DNA of 8,795 bases from an uncultured Eubacteriales bacterium (GCA_900542675.1 UQOT01000084.1:1-8795); one strand, 5' to 3'; numbered from the stretch's first letter, positions 1 to 7,394 are shown. Program-made: numbers and translations. The notes: a model not told the origin generated them from the letters alone.

Positions 1-1388
1 GCATTATCCAGGTAATCCGCAATCTCCTCAAGGTGCATTCCCCGCGACCCTTTTATCCAAATTACGTCGCCCTTTTTAATAATATTCTTAAGCTTTGCCT
101 TTGCCGATGAGTTGTCGTCAAAGGTATATATATCACTTGCATTCATTCCGTTTTTTTCTGCGCCCTCAGCTATATACTTTGCCATATCGCCTATGGCAAT
201 CAGGCAGTCAAGCCCCTTTTCGGCGCACATCCTGCCGACTCCCAAATGCCGCTCCTTTGAAGCGTCGCCGAGCTCGAGCATATCGGCAAGACAAGCCACC
301 CGCCTTGAAGCCGAGCCCTTCTCCTTTGCGGTCAGCAAAAGAACGCCCATTCCCGACTCCATCGAATCGGGGCACGCGTTATAGCAGTCGTTTATCACGG
401 TGTAATTATCATAATCTTTAATAACCTGCCGCAGGCCCTCGGGTTTAAAATCGTGCACGCCCTTTATGATATTCTCGATTTTAATGTTGTATTTATATCC
501 GACGAGAATAGCCGCCAGAGCATTATATATATGGTGTATCCCCGCCGCGTTGGTCTCAAATTTATAGTCTGTTCCGTCAATACGGACTTCAAATTCACTT
601 CCGCTTGAATAGAGCTTTATATTCTTCGCCGTTATATCGCACGACTTGTTTTCTATGCCGTAGTACAACGTCTCATAGTCAAGCTCGCCGTTCTTCTTCC
701 AAAGGAGGTCATTATCGCCGTTTAATATAACGGTTCCATCCGGCGGCAGTCCTTCCAATATCTCAAGCTTTGCCTCAAGTATTCCCTCGCGGCTGCCTAA
801 ATTTTCCATATGCGACACGCCGATGTTGGTGATAACCGCAGTGTCGGGACGCGCAGTTTTGGTGAGCTTTGAAATCTCGCCGAAGCCGCTCATTCCCATC
901 TCTATAACCGCCGCCTCATCGTCGTCCGTCAGTCTGAACAAGGTAAGCGGCACGCCCACCTCGTTATTATAGTTCCCCTCAGTCTTAAGTGTATTATACT
1001 CACGGCTCAGCACCGAGGCTATCATTCCCTTTGTGGAGGTCTTACCCACGCTGCCCGTAATTCCGATAACCGGAATGTTAAACTGCATACGATAATACGC
1101 CGCAATATCCAAAAGCGCCTTAAACGTGTCGTCAACAGCGACGCAAGGCAGAGCCCCGAAGTCGCCCTCATCACGGTTTACGACACAGCACACCGCGCCG
1201 TTTTCAACCGCACGGCTGACAAACCTGTGGCCGTTGTTATTTTCTCCCCTCAGCGCCACAAAAACGGCGCCCTCGCGTACCTCGCGGTCGTCTCTGACCA
1301 CATCGCTTATTATCTCGTCGCCGCTTAAGTTACATATCGTACCGTCTGTGACCTTTGCAAGCGTATTAATATTCATACACAGCTTCAT
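1..1388 (-). CDS. murF: MurF, UDP-MurNAc-tripeptide:D-Ala-D-Ala ligase (3' end cut off)
   Basis: This is the cytoplasmic ATP-dependent ligase that adds D-Ala-D-Ala to UDP-MurNAc-tripeptide, completing the pentapeptide. I translated the minus strand: 462 uninterrupted codons run off the left edge. Visible Mur-ligase signatures are the P-loop GITGSVGKTSTK (about residues 109-120), GNYNNEVGVP (138-147), IEMGMSG (about 162-168), TNIGVSHMENLGS, and a C-terminal KGSRGMHLEEIADYL. Family members are usually about 450-460 residues, so only a few residues should be missing. The start is ATG at 1388-1386, with AAGGAG at 1403-1398 and 9 nt spacing; the in-frame ATG four codons later is too far from that site. 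It lies 22 nt after murE and is surely co-transcribed with it. Oddity: the usual DxYNANP motif reads DCYNACP, with Cys339 in place of the second Asn. Confidence 0.96.
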   Translation of the reverse strand, partial: MKLCMNINTLAKVTDGTICNLSGDEIISDVVRDDREVREGAVFVALRGENNNGHRFVSRAVENGAVCCVVNRDEGDFGALPCVAVDDTFKALLDIAAYYRMQFNIPVIGITGSVGKTSTKGMIASVLSREYNTLKTEGNYNNEVGVPLTLFRLTDDDEAAVIEMGMSGFGEISKLTKTARPDTAVITNIGVSHMENLGSREGILEAKLEILEGLPPDGTVILNGDNDLLWKKNGELDYETLYYGIENKSCDITAKNIKLYSSGSEFEVRIDGTDYKFETNAAGIHHIYNALAAILVGYKYNIKIENIIKGVHDFKPEGLRQVIKDYDNYTVINDCYNACPDSMESGMGVLLLTAKEKGSASRRVACLADMLELGDASKERHLGVGRMCAEKGLDCLIAIGDMAKYIAEGAEKNGMNASDIYTFDDNSSAKAKLKNIIKKGDVIWIKGSRGMHLEEIADYLDN

Positions 1389-1410
1389 AACGTGTCGCTC
1401 CTTAGTTTAT

Positions 1411-2877
1411 TTAAAAATCCACGCGGTCATCGAAAATGCCGAGAAGCTTTTGAACTATCTCGCGCTCATCGAAGCATATTGTATCGTGTCCGAGCACCTG
1501 ATATGTCTCGTGACCCTTCCCCGCAAGTAATATTATATCATTTTTTTGCGCGTGGTCAAGTGCATATTCTATTGCCGAAAATCTGTTGGTTATAACCTCG
1601 TATTCACAGTCGGTCTGTTTTACGCCTTCCACTACCTGCTGGATAATCTTTTCGGGGTCCTCGGTACGCGGATTGTCGCTTGTGACAACGCAGAAGTCCG
1701 AAAGCTCGCCCGCAATCTTGCCCATAATCGGGCGCTTTGACGAGTCTCTGTCGCCGCCGCAGCCGAACACCGTAACAATCCTGCCCTTCGCAAACCCGCG
1801 TATTGCGTTTATCACGTTAAGCAGTCCGTCGGGCGTGTGGGCGTAGTCGATAATCACAGTATAATCCGTTCCGGGCGTGTCGACAACCTCAATTCTGCCC
1901 TTTACGCCGCCCGCGCCGCGCAGCCCCTCTGTAATGTCCTTTAGCTCAAATCCGCACGCAAGGCAGCAGCCGACAGCCGTCATTGCATTATATACCGTAA
2001 ACTCCCCGGGTATGCCAAGCCTTACTCTCTCGCGCACGCCGCCGTAGCTTAAATCAAATTCTATCCCGCTCTGCTCAAGCGAGATGTTCGACGCTTTAAG
2101 CAAGCAGTCGTTTTTAATGCCGTAGGTTATAACGTCGTCGCACTTAGCATTATCCAAAAGATATCCGCTGCTGCTGTCGTCGATATTTATAACGCCCCTG
2201 TTTGATATATCAAACAGAATGCTTTTCGCCTTTAAATATTCCTCCATAGTCTTATGGAAATCAAGGTGGTCCTGCGTGATGTTGGTAAACGCGCCCACAT
2301 CAAACCTGCACGCTGTCACGCGGTCAAGCGCCAGCGCGTGCGACGATACCTCCATAACAACATAGTCAGCGCCGTTCTCGGCAATATTATTGAACAGCTC
2401 CATAAGCTCAAGCGAGTCGGGCGTTGTTCTTGAAGTCGGAATAACCAAATCGCCTATCATATTCTGGTTGGTGCCGATGAGCCCAACCTTCTTGCCGAGA
2501 TGCTCAAGTATAGCCTTGATTAAATATGTGGTGGTTGTTTTGCCGTTGGTACCCGTTATTCCTATAAGCTTAAACTTTTTGAACGGGTATTCGTAAAACG
2601 CCGCCGCTATCTGCGACATCGCCTTTCGCGTATTGTCGACAACGATACACGGCACGCCGACAGTCGGGAGCGAATGCTCCGCAACAACGGCAACCGCGCC
2701 GTTTTGCACCGCCGACTTAGCGTATTTGTGACCGTCGGTTTCATAGCCCGTAATGCAAACAAAAAGACTGCCGGGCTGAACCTTCCTCGAATCACAGGCA
2801 ACGCCGGAAATCTTCATACTCCCGGCACCGCCCATCTCTTTAACATTTACGTCCTTTAATAATTCGGATAATACCAT
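1411..2877 (-). CDS. murE: MurE, UDP-MurNAc-Ala-Glu:meso-diaminopimelate ligase
   Basis: This cytoplasmic Mur ligase adds the third peptide residue to UDP-MurNAc-L-Ala-D-Glu. The 488-residue protein carries the ATP-binding loop GITGTNGKTTTT (P-loop G109-T115), the substrate-binding TSRTTPDSLE (about 148-157), MEVSSHAL (175-182), TNITQDHLDFH (198-208), the lysine expected to be carbamoylated (K218 in YLKAKSILFD), YAHTPD (345-350), DNPRTEDP (401-408) and GKGHETYQ (453-460). DNPR is the established meso-diaminopimelate motif; lysine-adding enzymes differ there. The open frame reaches up to 2922, but I chose ATG 2877 because AAGGAGG at 2896-2890 precedes it by 12 nt and residues MVLSELLKD match the family's usual N-terminus. 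A TTG at 2886 is in frame but only 3 nt from that site. It is separated from the upstream PBP gene by 139 nt holding two inverted repeats, so an internal control point is possible. Confidence 0.97.
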   Translation of the reverse strand: MVLSELLKDVNVKEMGGAGSMKISGVACDSRKVQPGSLFVCITGYETDGHKYAKSAVQNGAVAVVAEHSLPTVGVPCIVVDNTRKAMSQIAAAFYEYPFKKFKLIGITGTNGKTTTTYLIKAILEHLGKKVGLIGTNQNMIGDLVIPTSRTTPDSLELMELFNNIAENGADYVVMEVSSHALALDRVTACRFDVGAFTNITQDHLDFHKTMEEYLKAKSILFDISNRGVINIDDSSSGYLLDNAKCDDVITYGIKNDCLLKASNISLEQSGIEFDLSYGGVRERVRLGIPGEFTVYNAMTAVGCCLACGFELKDITEGLRGAGGVKGRIEVVDTPGTDYTVIIDYAHTPDGLLNVINAIRGFAKGRIVTVFGCGGDRDSSKRPIMGKIAGELSDFCVVTSDNPRTEDPEKIIQQVVEGVKQTDCEYEVITNRFSAIEYALDHAQKNDIILLAGKGHETYQVLGHDTICFDEREIVQKLLGIFDDRVDF

Positions 2878-2916
2878 AATGTTCAATATCCTCCTTTGTA
2901 TATAGCGATTAGTCAG

Positions 2917-2936
2917 TTGCACGCTGCAGTGTGCAA
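2917..2936. repeat. 20-bp imperfect palindrome upstream of murE
   Basis: The plus strand reads TTGCACGCTGCAGTGTGCAA: ten positions each side with a single non-Watson-Crick pair (G opposite T), centred on CTGCAG, 40 nt upstream of the murE start. The symmetry suits a dimeric regulator's operator or a small RNA hairpin in the murE leader. No regulator can be named from the sequence. Confidence 0.5.
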
Positions 2937-2996
2937 TGCCTTTATGTTGAATACGCGAACAGCGTTAGGCGGTCGGATGAGGTGTACGCATTTATT

Positions 2997-3012
2997 GCGC
3001 CCGCAAGGGCGC
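2997..3012 (-). repeat. perfect GC hairpin after the PBP stop codon
   Basis: On the minus strand this reads GCGCCC-TTGC-GGGCGC, a perfect 6-bp stem with a tetraloop, 4 nt after the TAA of the PBP gene. The bases that follow are AATAAAT rather than a T-run, so it is not a standard intrinsic terminator. It may act in partial attenuation, mRNA processing or 3'-end stabilisation; that role is inference. Confidence 0.55.
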
Positions 3013-3016
3013 TCCG

Positions 3017-5272
3017 TTAATCATTCGTTGTTTCAGACTCGTCGTAGCGGAAGTTTAGGGTTACTATCGTGCCGGGTTCAACTATCGTTCCTTCTACCGG
3101 CGACTGACCTATGCAGGTCGCGTTTCTGCCGGATTTTGATACGCCTTTTATCCGCGCGTTCAGCCCGTCGCCCACGAGTGACGCGTTTGCCTCTGCGGGC
3201 GTCTGTCCGATAACGCTCGGCACCGTGACGCTTCTTGTCACCTTTTCGCCCTCGGTAAAGAGCACAATCGTCGAGCCTTGCATAGCCTTTGTATGCGCCT
3301 TCGGAATTTGGTCGACAATCATATCGCTGCTTCCGCTTATTTTAACCTCAAAGCCACACTCGTCAAGCGCAATGCCTGCGTCCGCCTTTGTCATACCGCT
3401 GACATCGGGTACTTCAACGTCGGCATACTCCTCCTCGCCCTCTGTGTACTTAGGCTCAACGCCCAGATACTGCAGAGTCTCGCCAAGAATATCCCTGACA
3501 ACAGGCGCGGCTATCGTACCGCCGTAGTACGAGTCGCCGTTCGGCTCGTCAAGCAGGACAAGGCATAGCACCTGCGGGTCGTCCGCCGGCGCAAAGCCGA
3601 TGAATGACGCCACATATTTACTGCGTCCTCTCGGCAGCTTCTCCGACGTACCGGTCTTTCCGGCTATTCTGTAGCCCGCAAGGTACGCGTTCTTACCGCC
3701 GCCCTCCGAGACAACCGACTCGAGTATTCCGCACATCGTTTTGCTCGTTTCGGGGGATATAACCTGACGAACAATCTCGGGCTGTACGTCCTCAACTATT
3801 CCCATATCGGAATTGACTATCTGTTTAACAAGGTGGGGCTTCATAAGCTTGCCGCCGTTAGCAACCGCGCTGACCGCCGCAACCATCTGAAGCGGCGTAA
3901 CCGTGATAGACTGACCGAACGACGATGTCGCAAGGTCAACCTCTGTCATACTGTCCTTGGTAAATCCCGCTCCGACCGCCTCGCCCGGCAGTTCAATACC
4001 TGTCTTTTTAAAGAAGCCGAATGCGTTAACTCCATCTATAAACCTATCCTTGCCCGTCTTTTGTCCTATCTGGATAAACGCGGGGTTACACGAGTTTTGA
4101 ACCGCCTGCGTGAAGTTTTGCAGTCCGTGCCCGTTCCTGTTCGCGCAATTTATCGACCTGTCCGCAACGGTAAATGCTCCGCCGCAGCTAAATGTATCCT
4201 CAAGCGTACACGCGCCCGTATCAAGTGCAATCGACGCCGTTACCGACTTAAATGTCGAGCCCGGCTCGTACGAATCAACAACCGCCTTGTTACGTCTGAC
4301 CGTCTGCATAACCTCGCCGAGGCGCTTGTTATACTCCTCGCTGTTGAGGGCTTCAAGCTCCTCTTTAATCCCGGGGTACTTCTGCTCGATAGCGTCAGTG
4401 ATTGCAAACGGCTCGTTTAAGTCATAATCGGGCTCGGTACACATCGCGAGTATCTCCCCCGTCTTTACGTCTATAACTATCGAGGCTGCACCCTCTGCGA
4501 CCTTGTTATCCGCCGCTGCCGCCTCAAGGTTTTTCTGCACATAGCTCTGTATCGTCTCGTCAATCGTGAGTACCACGCTGTTGCCGTCCTGCGCCGCGAT
4601 ATAGTTCTCGTAGCTGTTGTTGTCCTCGATACCCGTTGACTTCTGAGCCGACACGACTCTGCCCGGGATACCGCTCAGTTCATCGTCGTAAACGCTCTCT
4701 ATGCCCTCAAGGCCCTGGTTATCGGTACCGCAAAAGCCGATGACCTGCGCCGCGAAATTGTTGTACGGGTAATACCGCTTTACGTCCTCGGTAAACGCCA
4801 CTCCGCTGAGCTTTACGCTGTTTACGTATTCGCGCAGCTTATCCGCGACCGACTTTTCGACCTTCTTTTTAAGCGGCTCGCTCTGGATTTTCTTTGCTAT
4901 TTTATCCTTGACCGTGTCCTTTTGGAGATCCAAAATCGCAGCGATTTCCTCGGCGACGCTGTCAGTATTCAGCTTATTGCTTTCGATTGACTTTCTTACG
5001 GTCTCGGGCGATATGCTTATCGTTTCAACCGTGGAATTTGTGGCGAGAACCTTATAATTCCTGTCAAAAATATTGCCGCGCTTCGCGCTCACCGCGTCGT
5101 CGCTCGTCTGCTGGCTGAGCGCCTGCCGTGACAGCTCATCGCCGCGCACTATCTGTATCCAGCCGACCCTGAGCCCCCAGACGACAAACACCGCGATAAA
5201 GCAGACAAGCATAAATATCGGGCGCTTGCTGACGTCCGTCTTTTTGGCTTTCTTCTTAAATCTGTCCGCCAT
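3017..5272 (-). CDS. class B penicillin-binding protein, FtsI/SpoVD type, with two PASTA domains
   Basis: This is a membrane-anchored D,D-transpeptidase that cross-links peptidoglycan on the outer face of the membrane. The 751-residue product has a basic cytoplasmic stub (RFKKKAKK), one transmembrane segment (about 18-40), a PBP dimerisation domain (KRGNIFDRN near 64-72), and a transpeptidase domain with all three active-site motifs: S339-T-F-K342, S394-C-N396 and K539-T-G541. Two PASTA repeats follow (about 618-676, starting VEVPDVSGMT, and 679-741, starting VTVPSVIGQT). ATG 5272 is preferred over the longer frame to 5293 because GGAGG at 5284-5280 lies 7 nt ahead of it. Its place between ftsL and murE is the usual ftsI/pbpB/spoVD slot. 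In Bacillus two paralogues fill it, one for division and one for the spore cortex; only one is seen here, so I cannot say whether it serves vegetative septation, sporulation or both, and I give no symbol. Confidence 0.93.
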   Translation of the reverse strand: MADRFKKKAKKTDVSKRPIFMLVCFIAVFVVWGLRVGWIQIVRGDELSRQALSQQTSDDAVSAKRGNIFDRNYKVLATNSTVETISISPETVRKSIESNKLNTDSVAEEIAAILDLQKDTVKDKIAKKIQSEPLKKKVEKSVADKLREYVNSVKLSGVAFTEDVKRYYPYNNFAAQVIGFCGTDNQGLEGIESVYDDELSGIPGRVVSAQKSTGIEDNNSYENYIAAQDGNSVVLTIDETIQSYVQKNLEAAAADNKVAEGAASIVIDVKTGEILAMCTEPDYDLNEPFAITDAIEQKYPGIKEELEALNSEEYNKRLGEVMQTVRRNKAVVDSYEPGSTFKSVTASIALDTGACTLEDTFSCGGAFTVADRSINCANRNGHGLQNFTQAVQNSCNPAFIQIGQKTGKDRFIDGVNAFGFFKKTGIELPGEAVGAGFTKDSMTEVDLATSSFGQSITVTPLQMVAAVSAVANGGKLMKPHLVKQIVNSDMGIVEDVQPEIVRQVISPETSKTMCGILESVVSEGGGKNAYLAGYRIAGKTGTSEKLPRGRSKYVASFIGFAPADDPQVLCLVLLDEPNGDSYYGGTIAAPVVRDILGETLQYLGVEPKYTEGEEEYADVEVPDVSGMTKADAGIALDECGFEVKISGSSDMIVDQIPKAHTKAMQGSTIVLFTEGEKVTRSVTVPSVIGQTPAEANASLVGDGLNARIKGVSKSGRNATCIGQSPVEGTIVEPGTIVTLNFRYDESETTND

Positions 5273-5284
5273 ATTTATTCCTCC

Positions 5285-5321
5285 AAAAATCACAACAAGG
5301 CGACCGATTGAACAGGCCGCC
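5285..5321 (-). terminator. possible weak intrinsic terminator or attenuator before the PBP gene
   Basis: Minus strand: stem GGCGGCC (5321-5315) with GGTCGCC (5305-5299), seven pairs including one G-T wobble, loop of 9 nt, followed by TTGTTGTGATTTTT (5298-5285). The T tract is interrupted, so any termination would be partial. It abuts the GGAGG ribosome binding site of the PBP gene, so the element could adjust PBP level relative to upstream genes. It could equally be a neutral structure. Confidence 0.35.
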
Positions 5322-5327
5322 GTTCCT

Positions 5328-5385
5328 ACGGTAGTTTATTCATATTATGCGGCAATTAGAACCGCAAAATATGAACAAATACCGT
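5328..5385 (-). repeat. long imperfect hairpin between ftsL and the PBP gene
   Basis: Minus-strand pairing, outermost first: ACGGTA (5385-5380) with TACCGT (5333-5328); TTT with AAA across a one-base C bulge (5334); a G-T wobble (5376/5338); TTCATATT (5375-5368) with AATATGAA (5346-5339); one T-T mismatch; TGCGG (5366-5362) with CCGCA (5352-5348); loop of 9 nt. That is 23 pairs with one bulge and one mismatch, far longer than chance in a 119-nt gap. No T-run follows directly, so it is not by itself a terminator. It could be an mRNA-stabilising or processing structure, or a copy of a dispersed palindromic repeat. Confidence 0.65.
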
Positions 5386-5391
5386 TTTATT

Positions 5392-6018
5392 CTAATTTTT
5401 ACCCGACCTTACAACCTCGTCACGGTTGCCCATATCTATATAAAACATCTGCGACGAGTCCGGGCTTATCATTCCGAGTTCGTTTTTCGCTACCGACTCA
5501 AGATTTCCTAGTTCAACCGACTTGTTTATATTCGACTGAATTTCCTCGTTTGTTACCAAAATGTCGTTATACTGTGTGTTAAGCTCCGAAATTTCCTGAT
5601 TTCTTCTGAAAATCTCGGTCTGCCTGTATATCATAAATGCAGCCATTAAGAACAAGACTGCGCCGAGAATAAAATACCCCAGCCTCGACTTTGCGGTTCT
5701 TATTGCCGCCTCTCGCTGCGCTCCTGCAGAAGGCGCGGCGGGGCGCACGACAGCCGCACGCTGCGGCATCTGTCTGACCGCCGTCCGCTCGGGCGCGTAA
5801 GCTCCCGCAGAGCTTGTGTGCAAAGGCTCATACGTCCTGTCCGTCCTCGAAAGCGGCGGTATTTCGCTCCTGTATCTGCGCGGCGGTGCGGTGCGCATCG
5901 CTGCTGAGTTGTATACCGAAGTACTGCGGTTTGCGGCAATTCGGCTGCGGCTTATTTCCGCACTGCGTGTGTATCTGCCGTTTCTCTGTTTTGTAGCTTG
6001 CGCAGGCACCTTAAACAT
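5392..6018 (-). CDS. ftsL: FtsL-type septum protein with long basic N-terminal tail
   Basis: This is probably the bitopic division protein FtsL, which with FtsB/DivIC and FtsQ/DivIB forms the complex that positions and activates septal wall synthesis. The support is structural and positional: one transmembrane helix (about 113-131, LGYFILGAVLFLMAAFMIY), an extracytoplasmic coiled coil (about 135-168), then a conserved-looking LESVAKNELGMISPDSSQMFYI end typical of the FtsL/DivIC family, all between rsmH and the PBP gene. At 208 residues it is much longer than Bacillus FtsL (about 117), because about 110 residues precede the helix; they hold 19 Arg, 3 Lys and only 6 acidic residues, with many Ala, Ser and Pro. 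The start is uncertain: AGAGAGG directly abuts ATG 6018, whereas GTG 6009 (codon 4) lies at a normal 9-nt spacing. It follows rsmH by 5 nt. Confidence 0.82.
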   Translation of the reverse strand: MFKVPAQATKQRNGRYTRSAEISRSRIAANRSTSVYNSAAMRTAPPRRYRSEIPPLSRTDRTYEPLHTSSAGAYAPERTAVRQMPQRAAVVRPAAPSAGAQREAAIRTAKSRLGYFILGAVLFLMAAFMIYRQTEIFRRNQEISELNTQYNDILVTNEEIQSNINKSVELGNLESVAKNELGMISPDSSQMFYIDMGNRDEVVRSGKN

Positions 6019-6023
6019 CCTCT

Positions 6024-6959
6024 CTATATTTTCTCGGCTACGCGCAGCTTTGCGCTGTGAGCCCTGTTATTCCGATTTAATTCGTCATCGTTTGCGATGA
6101 TTGGTTTCTTGTTTACTATCTTAACCTTGGGCTTGTGTCCGCATACACAAACCGGAAATTCCTTCGGGCATATACAGCCCGTCGCAAGGTCTTTAAACGT
6201 GTTTTTGACAATCCTGTCCTCAAGTGAATGAAACGTGATTACGGCAAGCCGTCCGCCGGGCTTTAAAGCATCGGCAAAGTCGGTTATCGCTTCGGAAAGT
6301 CCGTCAAGCTCGTGATTTACCTCAATCCGAATTGCCTGAAAGCTCCGCTTTGCGGGGTGCTTGTCCCCGTACCGTTTTTTCGGCGGGAACGAGTGTTTTA
6401 TAATCTCGCTCAGTTCAAACGTCGTCTCTATCGGCTTTTCGCTGCGCGACCTTACTATGTTCGCCGCGATTTTCGCCGCGTTTTTTTCCTCGCCGTAGCT
6501 GAATAGTATCCGTTTAAGTTCGCCCTCGCTGTAAGTATTGACAACGGTGTATGCGTCAAGCTTGTCCTCGCGGTTCATACGCATATCAAGCCGCGAGTCC
6601 GCGTTGTAGCTAAAGCCCCGCGCCCCATCGTCAAGCTGCGGCGACGAAACGCCGAGGTCAAGTATCGCGCCGTCAATTTCGTCAATCCCCAAATCCTTCA
6701 GAACGGATTTTATATCAAAAAAGTTTGCGTGCAGCAGCTTCTTTCCGCATTTGTAATCTTTAAGCCGCTCACTTGCCGCTTTAAGCGCAGACGTGTCGCG
6801 GTCTGTGCCGATAAGCATCCCGTTTTCTCTAAGCCGCTCACAGATAAGCGCAGAATGCCCGCCGCCCCCGAGAGTGCCGTCAACGTACACGCCGCCTGAG
6901 TGAACGCATAGCGAGTCAACGCTTTCTTTAAGTAATACGGAAATATGATTAAAGTCCAT
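6024..6959 (-). CDS. rsmH: RsmH (MraW), 16S rRNA (cytosine-1402-N4)-methyltransferase
   Basis: This S-adenosylmethionine-dependent enzyme methylates N4 of C1402 in the 16S rRNA P-site region of the small ribosomal subunit. The 311-residue protein matches the usual family length (about 310). Signatures in order: HISVLLKESVDSL at the N-terminus, the SAM-binding YVDGTLGGGGHSALI (about 25-39), GTDRDTSAL, DGAILDLGVSSPQLDDGARGF, SRLDMRMNR, AIRIEVNHEL, VITFHSLEDRIVK and the C-terminal NNRAHSAKLRVAE. The ATG lies inside the 3' end of mraZ (11-nt overlap), suggesting translational coupling; the local ribosome binding site is weak (GAAGAG about 14 nt upstream). Nothing in it looks truncated or transferred. 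Confidence 0.97.
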   Translation of the reverse strand: MDFNHISVLLKESVDSLCVHSGGVYVDGTLGGGGHSALICERLRENGMLIGTDRDTSALKAASERLKDYKCGKKLLHANFFDIKSVLKDLGIDEIDGAILDLGVSSPQLDDGARGFSYNADSRLDMRMNREDKLDAYTVVNTYSEGELKRILFSYGEEKNAAKIAANIVRSRSEKPIETTFELSEIIKHSFPPKKRYGDKHPAKRSFQAIRIEVNHELDGLSEAITDFADALKPGGRLAVITFHSLEDRIVKNTFKDLATGCICPKEFPVCVCGHKPKVKIVNKKPIIANDDELNRNNRAHSAKLRVAEKI

Positions 6960-7359
6960 AATTTTTCATAGTCTCTTCAAGATTTTCAGCCTTAAACTCA
7001 TCGCCTGCGAAGTATTCCTCCCACTCGCCGCGGTTCCATATTTCAATGTATGTGTAGGTTCCAACGACGGCGATTTCCTTTTGAAGATTTAAATACTTTC
7101 TGAGATTGGGCGGTATAACGACCCTGCCTTGAGTGTCAAGTTCACATTCACTCGAGCCCGACGAGAAAAACCGGAGCAGCTTGATATCCTCCGCCTTGGT
7201 CTTTTCAAGGAACTTGTTCCACTCCGCGGCGGGATAGATTGCGATACACCTCACGCCCTTGGCGACAACAAACGTCTGTCCGAGGTCGGCTCTGAACTTC
7301 GCCGGTATATTTACTCTGCCTTTTGCATCAACAGTCTGCATATATTCGCCGATAAGCAT
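6949..7359 (-). CDS. mraZ: MraZ, DNA-binding transcriptional regulator of the dcw cluster
   Basis: MraZ is a ring-forming DNA-binding protein of the AbrB/SpoVT-like fold that represses its own operon in studied bacteria. The 136-residue product has the two tandem half-repeats expected: MLIGEYMQTVDAKGRVNIPAKFR at the N-terminus (DAKGR at 11-15) and ELDTQGRVVIPPNLRKYL in the second half (DTQGR at 75-79). The open frame reaches up to 7398, but ATG 7359 gives the canonical MLIGEY start and has AAGGGGG at 7375-7369, 9 nt upstream. It is the first gene of the minus-strand operon and overlaps rsmH by 11 nt. An array of GTG-containing 10-bp repeats lies between its promoter and its start, which is where MraZ operators sit in other bacteria. 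Confidence 0.96.
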   Translation of the reverse strand: MLIGEYMQTVDAKGRVNIPAKFRADLGQTFVVAKGVRCIAIYPAAEWNKFLEKTKAEDIKLLRFFSSGSSECELDTQGRVVIPPNLRKYLNLQKEIAVVGTYTYIEIWNRGEWEEYFAGDEFKAENLEETMKNYGL

Positions 7360-7394
7360 TCTTCGCCGCCCCCTTCTTACGTTTTTATTTAGCG

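Larger units (their letters stand above)
2878..3016 (-). other. PBP-murE intergenic spacer with two inverted repeats
   Basis: This 139-nt gap lies between the PBP stop codon and the murE start and contains no credible gene in either strand. It carries a GC-rich perfect hairpin (2997-3012) just after the PBP stop, an imperfect 20-bp palindrome (2917-2936) ahead of murE, and the murE ribosome binding site (2896-2890). I looked for a sigma-A promoter reading into murE: a TATATA lies near 2902, but I found no acceptable -35 hexamer at the right distance. The gap is long for this otherwise compact operon. Confidence 0.6.
5273..5391 (-). promoter_or_regulatory. structured ftsL-PBP spacer: two tandem hairpins ahead of the PBP ribosome binding site
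   Basis: This 119-nt gap has no gene. In transcript order it holds a long hairpin (5385-5328) that begins 6 nt after the ftsL stop, a second hairpin (5321-5299) followed by a T-rich tract, and then the GGAGG ribosome binding site and PBP start. A short alternative stem, CCGT-AGGA-ACGG (5331-5320), would use bases from both hairpins, so mutually exclusive folds are possible. The arrangement resembles an attenuator, though no known riboswitch or T-box features are recognisable. The function is inference; the structure is read directly. Confidence 0.5.

Noticed and set aside
2878..2922. Longer murE reading frame beginning at 2922
   Set aside because: The upstream ATG has no ribosome binding site, and the real AAGGAGG lies downstream of it, inside this extension.
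2997..3012. The GC hairpin after the PBP gene as a full transcription terminator
   Set aside because: The stem is strong, but on the transcribed strand it is followed by AATAAAT, not a U-run, and murE and murF have no evident promoter of their own.
3833..4420. A 195-codon plus-strand open frame inside the PBP gene
   Set aside because: It is antisense to a protein with intact catalytic motifs, its translation shows no recognisable domain, and it has no suitable ribosome binding site; it is a by-product of codon bias.
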